Notes: generated by a model from the letters alone, not told the origin. Shown: positions 1-12,156, counted from the first letter of the stretch. The stretch is DNA of 64,000 nucleotides from Brassica napus (GCF_020379485.1 NC_063447.1:59571452-59635451), one strand, 5' to 3'. Numbers and translations are program-made.

Positions 1-265
1 CTGTTGCTTTTCTCAAACATCTTTATTGCTCTGTTAAAAAGTTTTCTAACAAAAAATCCAGTGAAAAGTTAAAGTCTAATAAAAAGCTAGAGAATAACCA
101 CACAATTTCTCTTCTCAAATGATCATATGATATAACTTTCAGATCTTGTAAATGCCACATCTAATGTTATAGACATGGATTTTAAACATAACAGTGAGTA
201 ATGATTTTGTAAACTAATAGGTTGCATCTCTCTACAAGACCCACTGAATAATAAAGATTTGGCCC

Positions 266-718
266 ATCACTGTCGACCGTACGACAAAGATCAGTTTAGC
301 GGTCGACTCAATCGGCTGAAACGATCGTTCGACCGGCTGAGCTCAACGCGGCAGGTTTTTTCCGGCCCAAAGGCTCGTCAAGTTATGGGCCCGGACCTTT
401 ACCTCTAGGACGAACGAGTCTTAGGGCGAATGGAGGAAAAGCACACGAGGGCTATAAAAGAACAAGAAAAGGGAAAGAGAAGGTATCCGAAAACAGACGC
501 TAAGACACTGACGGCAAGATCTAGGGTTTACGATCGATCGCTCAGCTTAGTGTTTCCGTCGGAGTCTTTCAACAAAGCTCCGACCTTTCCATCTTTCCTT
601 AATCTCTTTGTAATCTCGTTCGTTTATCTCATATTGTGAATAAAACGTCTAAGACCCACAAAATCGAGTTCATTTCATTATCATTCGATCTACCAAACTC
701 GTATTCAACAATTATCAC
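266..718 (+). mobile_element. Solo LTR of an LTR retrotransposon
   Basis: A GC-richer block of about 443 bp (271-713) lies in AT-rich sequence and is flanked by the direct repeat ATCAC at 266-270 and 714-718, as expected for a 5-bp target duplication. It starts TGTCGACC, carries a TATA box at 453-459 and a polyadenylation-type AATAAA at 639-644, so it reads as a plus-strand LTR promoter and terminator. No internal region, primer-binding site or second LTR follows, so it is probably a solo LTR left by recombination. The 3' end reads CAACAATT rather than ending in CA, so the right border may be 3 bp off. A 69-codon open frame inside it is not considered a gene. Confidence 0.5.
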
Positions 719-1372
719 TTTTGAAATCCTTTCTTAATTTGAAAAACTCATACAACGTTGTCGTTTTTTTTTTCGCAGCAAAAAAAAACAACGTTGTCAT
801 TATATAAAATAATTAGCTCCGTTTGATCTTTATTGATTGATAGGATCGGATGTGTCAGTTTACTAACCTCAGATATATATATTTTTTATTTTATTTTATA
901 TTGTTCGATGAATCAGTATCGCGATTTGAAGATGTGGCCACAAATATCTGATATTGACAACTATTAAATAATCGTGTTTCAAAATAAAAAGACAACTATT
1001 AAATAATGATTTTTCACTCGTTGCTCAACTAATCCACTATTTTTTGAGTGATTGATTTCCCAAGAGAAGATCGGTTGCAAGGTAACGAGTGAGAAATTTT
1101 TAAAAACCATTAGATATATTAATTATCTAAAAATATTTGAAATAAAAACGATTAGATTTGTTTTTCAAATTTTTAGATATTCACTTTCTGTTATTATTAT
1201 AGTTTGGAGATGTTATCAATCATCTTTCTAATGGAAATGTTCTGATATATATATTATAGTTGGGTAAAGTTTTTAATTAAACAAGCTTCTTTCATGAATG
1301 ATTGAATCCCAACTTATGAACAAACCAAAAAAAAGAGTAGATAACTTTACACCATCGAACTGAACTGAGATT

Positions 1373-1554
1373 CTTAGCTTCGGGTAAGACAAGGTTATTA
1401 ATTTGTTTTTTAGATTTTAACTAAGAAAGTTAAGAAACGTCTCTTAAATAAGAGATATAAGAACCGTCTCTTAGTCGAAAAATGTTAAAAAAAAAAAAGT
1501 ATCAAATCATAAGTTAAAATTCCAGATAAGAGACCGAGGTTAATCATGCCCTAA
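1373..1554. mobile_element. Decayed MITE, same family as the one in SAC3A intron 1
   Basis: The right end reads GAGACCGAGGTTAATCATG followed by CCCTAA. It matches the termini of the well-preserved MITE at 20532-20681, as do the interior blocks (ACTAAGAA, CTCTTAAATA, AGTATCAAATCAT). The left terminus is eroded. No coding capacity. The rest of 719-2500 is AT-rich sequence in which I see nothing. Confidence 0.5.
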
Positions 1555-2502
1555 ATAAAATAGACAATAGCTAGTTATAGTTATGGGAACCCTTTATTTT
1601 TCATCGAAACTTACGTTTGTCCACTCCTAAATATTACAAATAAACACACCCACTACATAAGGGACGATTAAAACTGACAAACACGTGTGGTGTCTTTAAA
1701 GATTTCATGCCGCTAGAGTAGAACAACTCTAGAAAGATTGAAAGGAAAAGTGGATCTTCCAATAATGTGATGAGAGATAGCTTGGAAGAATTATTGTACT
1801 TATATATCTTATTCAATGTCCATATGGTACATATATATAGTTGGGCAATATCCTAATTAATTATAAGAGAATATTATGGTGGTAATTACAGAATATTAAA
1901 ACTCATTTTAAGAATTGCGTTAGGAGTGGGCGGTCGGTATAGGCGTATCGAGTTTATCAAAATTAAAAAATATTAAAACTAATGATAGAGTTAATTATAG
2001 GGATTGAGGCATGATTGTAGGAATGTGGCGATCTTCTTTGATATCCTTTACACGTGGTTGTGGAACTGGCTTGTCTACAAGGCGAACTCATGAGTAGGTC
2101 AGTTTGAGGTCAATGAATCCTAATTAGAGAGCTTTCCTTTGAAAAAGTTATCAGAGAGCATTTGAAGCAGAAGTTCTAAGGAAGAGTATAAGAAGAGTTC
2201 AATGTCATTTAAAGCAAGAAGGCGAGAATGAATTTCATGCTGAAGGAAAATATCTTACAAATAAGAAGAAACACCTGACAAAAGGGACACTGATTCGATT
2301 AACATCGATGGATTCGAGACACTAATCATCAAACGGAAACAAAGTTAACAACTTGAATGAATTTTCCAAATCTTCACTTCAATTACTCCTGATTTTAGTA
2401 CTGTAAATGTTAGAGATAAGGATATATATATAGATAAAAATAAGTATAAAGCCATTACAGATACATTCCAATTCCTAGTTGAGATAGGTTTACTAGTTGT
2501 GT

Positions 2503-2844
2503 ATCTATACTATTATTTATGAAGTGATTTAGCTTATTTGTCATGATTTTCATGATTTTAGGTAATTTTGCTTATTTTGTCATGTTTTAATTAGGTTTAA
2601 GCTGAGTCATTAATTTATTAATAGTTTTTAGTTGAGTTCATAATTTATTAATTTATATAATATAACTATCTCTAACAACACGTCAATAAAATAGTATTAA
2701 TAAATTATGGACTCAACTAAAAACTATTAATAAATTAATGACTCAGCTTAAACTTAATTAAAACATGACAAATAAGCAAAATTACCTAAAATCATAGAAA
2801 TCATGACAAATAAGCTAAATCACTTCATAAATAATAGTATAGAT
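2503..2844. repeat. Near-perfect inverted repeat (149-bp arms, 44-bp loop)
   Basis: Arm 2503-2651 is the reverse complement of 2696-2844 with about five differences. Each outer end reads A then TCTATACTATTATTTATG. That resembles the 5' terminus of Brassicaceae Helitrons (compare TCTATATTATTAAAAG at 26304), so this may be two Helitron-like 5' ends in head-to-head inverted orientation. No target duplication was found. 2845-3793 is AT-rich, with the 3' flank of the lectin pseudogene at its end. Confidence 0.65.
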
Positions 2845-4559
2845 TTGATGTTTGATTTAACTATTTAAAATCATAAATAATATTTTAACTTGTGACTGAG
2901 TTCAAAACAAATTTTCTTACTTTTACTTTAAACCAATTTAAGTTTAATCCTTGAAACACTATAGTTTCAGTTGGTGACCACTAGAAGAATGAAAAAAATA
3001 AAAATAAAATAAAATAAAATTTTCATTTGAGGAATTGAAAAAATAAAAAAAAAATATGAATTTTTGTTCAATTTGTTTCTTATCAAAATTGCATAGGGAG
3101 ATTTTTTTCTTATAAATTCATACCTCCATGGGGAATTTAGAAGAATTTAGAAGAAAAAAATGGGATCTACCTTTCAATAATTTGACTAAAATTTCAACAT
3201 AATTGGTATAAATTTTAAATAACAAAGAATTCACCATAATTTTCTTCCTTCAACATGTTCACCAATTAGAGTTTTATAATGCCGATTTTTGGATTAATAA
3301 GACATAAAATAATAAGTATTCGTAAGATGATTATGCCCGTGCAAAACACCCAGTACTCTTGTATGTTTAAGGTTAATGTAACAATATAATTCCAAAAACC
3401 TAATCTAAACGGTTCCTTTCAACCAATATAATACACGCCTTCGATAGAGTTTTGGAAATTCAAGACAATAAACTAAATTCTTTTATTTATTTTTCTTTCT
3501 AACCCATTGCAAAATATGTAAGTCCCCCATAGAATTTCTTTTTTTCCCTGAAATATAAACTGTATATATATAACCTTAATTTGATCAGAAAATCATTTAT
3601 AGAGCTTCATAATGAACTACAGGTTCATGTTTGTAAACATTTTCTCTCCATTCATCTTGCGGAATAGAAAAGAACCGGTAGGATTATTATTTAAAGTAAC
3701 TACCCTTAAAAGTACAATGAGAGTAGCAGCATCAAGGGAACACAGGACAATCTGATTAAAAGTTCATTCAGTTTTACTCATAAAATAGATATTTCACTTG
3801 TTGGTGGTGATGGGCACAATAGTGACTCCAACACTGTGAAGAACATCACTAGCTTGTCCATGGAATCCGACAATCTTGTGGCCTTTCTCCCCGAGTGAGA
3901 ACTTCTCACCGGCATCCATTCCAAACTGAACTGATTCCCTTTTGTTTGTCTTGAACTGAAGAGAGATAATCATGGGTTCCTCCACTCCAAAGATCTTATC
4001 GTAGCAGCCTTCCAAAACCGTGAGGTATTCACCATCTTCTAACACAAACTGAAAGTGCTCAAAAATAACAAAGTTAAGTGTGAAAAACTTAGTGTAAGTA
4101 GTTAAAATAAAATTTCTCTTGATTGGTTATGGAAATGACCTCTTCAGCTCCGAGTATTGTCTTCTTCCCATGGTCATCTCCAGATACCAAGTTTGTCCCT
4201 TTAACATACTCAAACTTGACAAAGGACACACCATCGTTACCTTGTCCTACGTATATCTTCTTTACACCGTCATAAACACCATCATCCCATGCAACTCCTC
4301 CATTTCCACCTACCGCTGGTAGTTTTGTGGCTGGAATCACAGGAACAGGAGTAGGAATAGGTGCAAAATAGGCTCCAAGAGCATCAATAGCGTCGCCTTC
4401 TCTTCCATGGAATCCCACAAGTCTAAGATCCTTTTGTTCCAGGACAAACTTTTTACCCACTTTATACCCAAAGAATGATGTTCTCCCACTTGATGTTTGG
4501 AAGGTAAGTGACGTGATGACGGTATTTTGAAAAAAGTTTGGCTTATCATAGGTTACTTC

Positions 4560-6269
4560 TGTAAGAAAAGATGATTAATATGAGAGTAAAAGACAATGAG
4601 GAACAGAGTGAACAGAATAAACAGAGAGATAAATGATGAAGAGTAAATTAAGTTGAGAATAAGAGAGTATGAGTATCAAGAGATTATAGAGATTGACAGT
4701 AACCAAGAGAGAAGAGAATGGTGAAGAAGAAAGGGGAACTCCTCTCTTTCAGCTTAGATTATAATTGATTACAATGAGAGCTCTTTATAGCTAACACACA
4801 CAATAGACAAATGAGAGGAAGAAGACAAAGATAGATAGATCTGGATTCAAAATGAATGGTTGGGATGAGAGGATCTGAATTAATTTGAATTAGATGGCCG
4901 AGATGCATGAAAGCTTCCAATGTGATAGTGACAGCTCCTAACAACCATCTCTGTTCCCTCCAACATGTTATTTTAATCCCCACTTGTCCAGCATCTCTCT
5001 CCAAAGGCCAGAACCTAATTTGAATTCAAATTTGCCTCTCAAGTTAAAGTTGCACGAATTTCACTCTTAGGCACTCAAGTCTGGCACTCAAATCTCAAGT
5101 CTGGCAGCTTACTTCTCAAGTCTGGTAGCTTACTTCTCAAGTCTGGCAGCTTAATTCTCAAGTCTGGATAATCCTTATAAAGCCTTATAAAACCTTATAA
5201 AACCTTATAAGTCTTTAGCTTAATTCTGCTTCATGTCAACACTCCCCTCAAACTTGACCATAGGAGATCTTTGGGCAAGCTTGGAACTGAGAGTACTTGT
5301 CTCACTAAAAACCTAAGCATAGAAAACCCTTTGGGATAAAACCACACTTTGGAAAAGAGTACAAGCCTCTTAGCCTAAGGATTAGCCAGTGAGTTTATGA
5401 GCCTTATGATGATGTTGAGGGACTCATAAACTCTGGATCATGGCCTTACTTCAATGGCAAGCAGACTCCAATGCCTTCCTTGCTTCACACTTAAAACAGC
5501 CTTTGAGCTTCTTCTTATGACCAGAGCTTGTCTCCCCCTTTCTTCTAGCTTCTTGCTTCCATTTAGGGTTGAATCCAAGCCTGCCTTTTCTCATGAGCTC
5601 AATAGGTACCTTGTAAACATTTCTGGAATGCTGGTGAGGAGTACTGAACACTTGAATCCCTCACACCAGCTGCTTCTCAACCAGTCTGTGCATTGTCACT
5701 CTTGAAGCTTTCAACATGTAGGGGACGTTGCAACTCCATGATCTGCCACCATCATGTGATTGCTCAGCCAAGAAAATCCCTAGTTGAATACTCCTTGTGT
5801 CCTTGCATATATGTGGCCAGATTGTAAATCACCATTTGCTGGCTTCCTTAAACTTCATCAACCAGGTACAAGCACAATGCTATGGGCTGATTCAAAGCTT
5901 CCCAACTGAAGGTATCTGTTCTAATTCCATATAGTAGCTGATCCATAGCTTCCCAACCAGAAGGTATTGTTCCAACTGAAGGTAACTACTCTAACTCTAT
6001 ATAGTAGCTGATCCATAGCTTCCCAACCAGAAGGTAACTGTTCTAACTCCACGCCTTGGGCTGATCCATAGCATTCCACTCAGCTCCACCTGATTTTCTT
6101 GTCAAGTAGTCTATGATGGCCATCTGTTCTAACACCAAGTTGTTGATGTCCATGTTGATGTTTCTTTGTAGTGGGTTCTAGATGGCTGGTGAACTCCACT
6201 TCAACTCCACTTCTAATCTCTGGTGAGGCAATGGACGACTTGAACCTTCAGGAATGATGCTCACCATTA
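4560..6269 (-). repeat. 3' LTR of the LARD-like element
   Basis: It pairs with 8135-9816. The TATA-type motif CTATAAAGAGC (minus strand, near 4782-4792) is conserved in both LTRs and is the likely promoter. Near 5040-5220 lie short tandem repeats (CTCAAGTCTGG and CTTATAAA units) whose copy number differs between the two LTRs and explains part of the length difference. Confidence 0.88.
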
Positions 6270-6690
6270 CCCCTCCTCAAGCTTGCTCCAGAGAGTATAA
6301 GTGAAGGACCAAGCTTGGAAAGTGCGCAATATTGAACCTAAACCAGGAGCACAACAGTACCAACACATGCGCTTAAGCCAACTGATCCACCCTTGGTCTC
6401 TGCTCCAATGCCTTTAGAGGTAACTAAGGCAACATATGACTTGGACCTTCAGGATTGCTCACCATTACCCCTCCTCAAGCTTGATCTGGAGAAAATGAGT
6501 GAAGGACCAAGCTTGGAAGTGAGCAACACTGAGTCTTGAAACCAGGAGCGCATCACCCTAACAGCTGCGCTTAAGCTTACTGGTTCCTCCCTTGATCTCT
6601 TCTCCCCTGCCTCTTGTAAGTCTTTTGAACCAGGAGCTCAATAACCAAACGGTCTGCGCTTAAGTCAACCGGTTCTTGCAATTCATGAGG
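6243..6690. repeat. Diverged direct repeats inside the LARD, including a second polypurine tract
   Basis: A unit of about 205 bp containing CTTCAGGA, CTCACCATTACCCCTCCTC and AGTGAAGGACCAAGCTTGG occurs at about 6248 and again at about 6451. A third, shorter relative follows near 6630 (AACCAGGAGC, TGCGCTTAAG). The second unit repeats the LTR end plus polypurine tract, so the internal region includes a remnant of an LTR/PPT junction. Confidence 0.65.
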
Positions 6691-8134
6691 AGATTCAGCC
6701 TGGTGGATGGCTGATCAAACACTGGTCTGCCTCTCCATCAATACTCCTTCCTGAAGTATCTTCAAAGCTCAGCCATATTCTATCTCAGCCACGACTTATT
6801 ACCATCTGGACTCCTCACACAAACAATCTCTCTATGGTCAGGAATATACACACTGTGTAGGCTCTGGATCATACAGGAATGTACACATGTGTAGGCTCTG
6901 AACAGCATGGGCAAAGTCTTCGTCTTTGTCTTGATTTGATGGTGGACAGAGAACAACACTTGTGTACCTGAAACATCATTCAAACTCCAGCAAGAATCAG
7001 ACCACACGCACTAGGATCAGACCTTGGTAACTCACCAATCCTGATCCCAATATTTTAAGAAAATGCAATAGATAGAATTTAAACAACTCATTCAGTTCAA
7101 ATTCATGCAAACTATTCACTAAATGCTCAGGTATGATAACTCATCAATTACAAGGCATTTAGGCTATTTTTAATGACCATTTATGTAACAACATGATTAA
7201 TTAAATGTCAAAACATGGACTAGATAACTCATCTAATCATCCCAAGCAGTTCATGAATGCATCACAGAACCAGAAACAACATATGGATGCAAACAAGACT
7301 AGAAACAACATATAGATGCATTACAAGACCATGAAACTCTCCTAGACTTCTAGCAATGCAACAAGACACAAAATATGTTCTAGACAACTCGCCTAGACCT
7401 TACACAACTTAAGTATCTTGAGACATGAACTAGGTTCAACAACTCTAGCAACTTGAACATGTCCCAAGTATACTAAACACACCACTCAACACAACCAGAA
7501 CCATTATCCCAAACTCATATCAAGAAGGAGAGGTTTAACTTACAACCAAGGAACCTGAGTTGGTTCAATGAACCTCCAATACACATGGGTCATGACAATT
7601 TGTTGGATCTGAGATGTTGAGTTGAACTCCAACTCATTCTCTTTAAGTACATGACCTCCTTCTTGTATCCATCACACCAAAGTCTCCTCCTTTCTTCATG
7701 CTTGAGAGTCGCCACCTTCTTGGAAGCTCTCTTCTTGGATAGAGAAAGAGAACCACTTGTACAAGGTAGTTTTGAAGCTTTGCTAGGCAAACTACTCCAT
7801 AAACTTTTGCTTTCAAGTGGTTTCTTCACCATATTTGACAGGGGAAAAGAGATTGGAAACTTTGGAAAACAATAGACCGCTGGATAAAAGAGTGTGCTCA
7901 AGAATCTTCAAGACAAATGAGTGGTAGACTGAACTGGTTGAGCTTGATGAGGGTTCTTGAGGCTTAGAAACTTGTATACACCTTGCCTTAGAGCTGGTTG
8001 TGGGTTCTTCCTTCTTGGAAAACCTTTGGACCGCTGGACAAAAGGTTGTACCAGACTCAGATGAAGATGAACTGAGAATGAATTAGATTTGCGGAAGCTT
8101 TTGTGAGGTTCAGGAGCTTAAAGTTCTGATACCA

Positions 8135-9816
8135 TGTAAGAAAAGATGATTAATATGAGAGTAAAAGACAATGAGGAACAGAGTAAACAAAGAGATAAGT
8201 GATGAAGAGTAAATTAAGTTGAGAATAAGAGAGTATGAGTATCAAGAGATTATAGAGATTGACAGTAACCAAGAGAGAAGGGAATGGTGAAGAAGAAAGG
8301 GGAACTCCCCTCTTTCAGCTTAGATTATAATTGATTACAATGAGAGCTCTTTATAGCTAACACACACAATAGACAAATGAGAGGAAGAAGACAAAGATAG
8401 ATAGATCTGGATTCAAAATGAATGGTTGGGATGAGAGGATCTGAATTAATTTGAATTGGATGGCTGAGATGCATGAGAGCTTCCAATGTGATAGTGACAG
8501 CTCCTAACAACCATCTCTCTTCCCTCCAACATGTTATTTTAATCCCCACTTGTCCAGCATCTCTCTCCAAAGGTCAGAACCTAATTTGAATTCAAATTTG
8601 CCTCTCAAGTTGAAGTTGCATGAATTTCACTCTTAGGCACTCAAGTCTGACACTCAAGTCTCAAGTCTGGTAGCTTACTTCTCAAGTCTGGCAGCTTAAT
8701 TCTCAAGTCTGGATAATCCTTATAAAGCCTTATAAAGCCTTATAAAACCTTATAAGTCTTTAGCTTAATTCTGCTTCATGTCAACACTCCCCTCAAACTT
8801 GACCATAGGAGATCTTTGGGCAAGCTTGGAACTGAGAGTACTTGCCTCATTAAAAACCTAAGCATAGAAAACCCTTTGGGATAAAACCACACTTAGGAAA
8901 AGAGTACAAGCTTCTCAGCCTAGGGATTGGCCAGTGAGTTTATGAGCCTTATGATGATGTTGAGGGACTCATAAACTCTGGATCATGGCCTTACTTCAAT
9001 GGCAAGCAGACTCCAATGCCTTCCTTGCTTCACACTTAAAACAGCCTTTGAGCTTCTTCTTATGACCAGAGCTTGTCTCCCCCTTTTTTCTAGCTTCTTG
9101 CTTCCATTTAGGGTTGAATCCAAGCCTGCCTTTTCTCATGAGCTCAATAGGTACCTTGTAAACATTTCTGGAATGCTGGTGAGGAGTACTGAACACTTGA
9201 ATCCCTCACACCAGCTGCTTCTCAACCAGTCTGTGCATTGTCACTCTCTAAGCTTTCAACATGTAGGGGGACGTTGCAACTCCATGATCTGCCACCATCA
9301 TGTGATTGCTCAGCCAAGAAAATCCCTAGTTGAATACTCCTTGTGTCCTTGCATATATGTGGCCAGATTGTAAATCACCATTTGCTGGCTTCCTTAAACT
9401 TCATCAACCAGGTACAAGCACACATGCTATGGGCTGATTCAAAGCTTCCCAACTGAAGGTATCTGTTCTAACTCCATATAGTAGCTGATCCATAGCTTCC
9501 AAACCAGAAGGTATTGTTCCAACTGAAGGTAACTGCTCTAACTCTATATAGTAGCTGATCCATAGCTTCCCAACCAGAAGGTAACTGTTCTAACTCCACG
9601 CCTTGGGCTGATCCATAGCATTCCACTCAGCTCCACCTGATTTTCTTGTCAAGTAATCTATGATGGCCATCTGTTCTAACACCAAGTTGTTGTTGTCCAT
9701 GTTGATGTTTCTTTGTAGTGGGTTCTAGATGGCTGGTGAACTCCACTTCAACTCCACTTCTGATCTTTGGTGAGGCAATAGATGACTTGAACCTTCAGGA
9801 ATGATGCTCACCATTA
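8135..9816 (-). repeat. 5' LTR of the LARD-like element
   Basis: It pairs with 4560-6269. In the minus direction it starts at 9816 next to the ACTTC duplication and ends at 8135, immediately before the tRNA-Met primer-binding site. Confidence 0.88.
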
Positions 9817-9991
9817 ACTTCCACCGACTTGATGTATTCATTCGGGTAACAACCACAAGCTGAAACAAGAATCGAAGCTCAAGAAAATAAATATTTAAGG
9901 TGTAAATCATCACTCTCAAATAGGGCGAGGCAACTAGCTAGCAACTAAGAAACTTTCAGATTCACTAAATCACCAACTATTTAGTACTTAA

Positions 9992-12156
9992 ATACGAATC
10001 CATCTCTCACTTCGGATTTAGTTGCAGTTCCTCTCCTTACGTCATCTCCGTAATCTCCTCCCTATTCGTCGCCGGAATTACCTGTGAGTACTCCGTCTAC
10101 GGTTCCAGAAGGTCCCAATGGTACGGTTCCTTGCGTTTCTGATTGTGTCAATGGTACAGGTCCTCATGGAAGTGATGTGATGACCTGTGACAATCAATCT
10201 CCTCCTGATACTGGTGCTACCGCCTCTGCTTCTCATGACTCTGGCATAAGTGCAACAATGGAAAATGCTTCTACGGTTTGCACAAATGCTCTTTTGTCAA
10301 TCACGGTCCCGCTTCAGTCTTCCTCATCTCCCATTGCTCCTCCGGATCCCGTGAGTTTTGTTCCGTCTTTGGGTTCATGGGCTAAGCCTCTTTACTTCAA
10401 GCCTCCTGCTACCCCACCAGAACCAAGCACTCCGTCCTGCTATTGTTGGGATCCAGTTAGCGGCTATGTGGCCATCGCTTAATGATGAGATTTTGAACAA
10501 GCCATTGAAGGGCAAGCAATCATCTCGTTCTCTGCAGCCTCTGATAGAGAAGCTGCCACCTCCTTAACTCAAAGCTGATGGAACTTTAAGATTCCCGTGG
10601 GCTGCAAGACTAAGTCCTCAATCGCGTAATCTCTATCGGGCAGCTACGCCAACTTACAGACTTGATGGTACACCAGAAGTATCTATCCCTTCTAAAGTGC
10701 TTAGACTAGGACCTGAGAATAAGGATGAATATATCATAGGAAAGTTCCATAGGTGTTCTTTACCTCCGGGCGGTCTTGTACATGCTGTAGTAAACAAGAT
10801 TTGGGGCAGGAGTTGTAAGATTACTTGTAAGAAGGTTGGGGATTCATCTTTTATGTTCCATATCCCTCACCAACCCACTCGTCAATGGATCATTCAGAGA
10901 GGAGTTTGGCATATTGATGATTGTTTACTCTTTGTACTTCCGTGGATCCCAGAGGGTTCTTTCAAAATTCCAGAAATCTCCACTCTTCCAGTTTGGGTCA
11001 CCTTGAAGAACATACCCGACTGCTGCTACTCCAGATTAGGAATAAGCCACGTCGCCTCAGGTCTTGGAGAGCCTATTCTTACCCATAAGCTTCGTCTGGA
11101 TCCTACTAGTATGGGAGAAGCTAAAGTGTTAGTAGAAATGGAGTTGGATAAGGTTTTTCCGAAGCTTATTGCCCTTGATGATAAACAGAGCAGTATTTTC
11201 TTGGTTAGTGTGGACTATACGTGGATTCCATCAACTTGTGAAAAATGTGGAAACTTAGGCCATAAAGCGAAGAGATGTCTTCTCTCTTCTAAGCCTCAAC
11301 ATGATCCAAACTTGCAGCAAAAAGAAAAGGATGAAATTAATGATGAGGTTCCTGTTGTGGATATTGATCTCATCTTACAGAAAAGAGAAAAGGATACTTC
11401 CTCTTCAGCAGCTCCCTATCTAAACAACCCATTGATTAATGGTGCTTCCATGACTGCTGTTTCACATGATATTCCTCTACTTCATCAAATGAAAGAGCTC
11501 AATGTCCCTTCTGTAGTTTCAGCCGCTGAAATAAGCCAACCCTTGCAATCTGATTTGGAGGTAGCTCCTCCTCTCTTTACGGTTTCTTCTGATGTTTATG
11601 TGGATTGTCAAGGTACATCAAACAACACTTTATCTCCATTAGTAGATTCTCAATCTACTCCCATTACCGAAGCCATTATGGATTCAATTCCATCAAACAT
11701 TATCAACAAGGAAGTCCAAACACCATCCATTGTTGATCCTTTAACCACATCACTTCAAGTTAGTGAATTTGAGAGTCCTTCTCGTTTCACTGTGCTAGAA
11801 GAAGTGGATGAAGTTGAATCAGAGCATATGAACTCTCTCAGCTTGACAAGGGGTGGGAGAGAGACAAAACTTCCTATCAAATTTCAAGACTTGGAATGGA
11901 AGACAATGCAAGGGAAAGGTAAATGTGGCCGACGTGGTCGTGGATCTTCTCATTAGCTACTCTCTTTCATTTATTTGGTTCTGTCTAGTTTCGGCCTAAT
12001 AGCATTTGGTTTGAGACTTATCTTATCATGAAATGTGTTTCATGCAAACTTTACCAAACTCTAAGGTTTTGTAACCTTACCTTGTAATCGTTTATGTTTT
12101 TAATTGAAAACCTTTAGTCAAAAAAAAATAAAAATTCATAACTCGTATATACGAAT
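9992..12156 (+). mobile_element. LINE (non-LTR retroelement) relic carrying only ORF1
   Basis: This plus-strand insertion interrupts sequence that is otherwise collinear with the intron of the neighbouring lectin gene; collinearity stops near 9991. It holds a broken ORF1, then a 3' untranslated stretch ending in an A-rich tail near 12120-12134. ORF2 (endonuclease and reverse transcriptase) is absent between the ORF1 stop at 11956 and the tail. The motif ATACGAAT at 9992-9999 and 12149-12156 may be the target duplication, but 14 bases separate it from the tail, so borders are approximate. Confidence 0.65.
10084..11956 (+). pseudogene. LINE ORF1 relic: DUF4283 domain plus CCHC zinc knuckle
   Basis: The main frame (10697-11956, about 419 codons) contains a DUF4283-type domain (LPPGGLVHAVVNKIWG through HIDDCLLFVLPW and LPVWVTLKNIP). 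A zinc knuckle CEKCGNLGHKAKRC follows near residue 180, then a low-complexity Ser/Pro/Val region and a basic Gly-Arg end (GRRGRGS). This order is typical of ORF1 proteins of plant LINEs, which bind nucleic acid. The N-terminal part is broken: a Thr/Ser/Pro-rich stretch is read in another frame (from about 10084), needs a frameshift near 10440, and meets a stop at 10565-10567 before the main frame resumes. No ATG is seen at the expected start. A decayed element gene, not a host gene. Confidence 0.8.

Larger units (their letters stand above)
4560..9816 (-). mobile_element. Non-autonomous LTR retrotransposon (LARD-like), complete with TSD
   Basis: Complete element on the minus strand, flanked by ACTTC at 4555-4559 and 9817-9821. 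LTRs are 4560-6269 and 8135-9816 (1710 and 1682 bp); the internal region is 6270-8134 (1865 bp). In the element's direction the LTR begins TAATGGTGAGC and ends CTTACA. The primer-binding site TGGTATCAGAAC at 8123-8134 matches initiator-Met tRNA. A polypurine tract GAGGAGGGG abuts the 3' LTR at 6270-6278. The internal region has no gag, protease, integrase or reverse transcriptase frame, so mobilisation would need another element's proteins. The LTRs remain very alike, implying recent insertion. Open frames within the LTRs occur in both copies and are not genes. Confidence 0.9.
3794..9859 (-). pseudogene. Jacalin-related lectin pseudogene (JAL22/JAL23-like), split by an LTR retrotransposon
   Basis: The last two exons of a three-domain jacalin lectin can be read on the minus strand: 4048-3794 (last half domain, ending VPITTNK and a TGA stop) and 4559-4140 joined to 9859-9817 (second half of one jacalin domain, first half of the next). 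They align closely with the intact gene at 12636-14753. The penultimate exon is broken at 4559/9817 by a 5.26-kb retrotransposon that duplicated ACTTC. Independently, the start of that exon lacks one base relative to the sister copy (GTTACCCG against GATTGCCCG), a frameshift before FxxxxNEY can be completed. The first two exons are gone, and a LINE relic sits where the upstream intron would run. Loss of function is clear; whether the frameshift preceded the insertion cannot be told. Confidence 0.88.

Noticed and set aside
430..639. 69-codon frame starting MEEKHTRAIKEQEKGK
   Set aside because: It sits inside the solo LTR and overlaps its TATA box and leader.
5451..5705. Open frames on both strands, repeated at 8996-9373
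   Set aside because: They lie in both LTRs of the same retrotransposon and owe their similarity to the LTR duplication; no coding family.
7590..7901. 103-codon frame inside the LARD interior
   Set aside because: No gag or pol motif, an overlapping frame on the other strand, and the region is noncoding in character.
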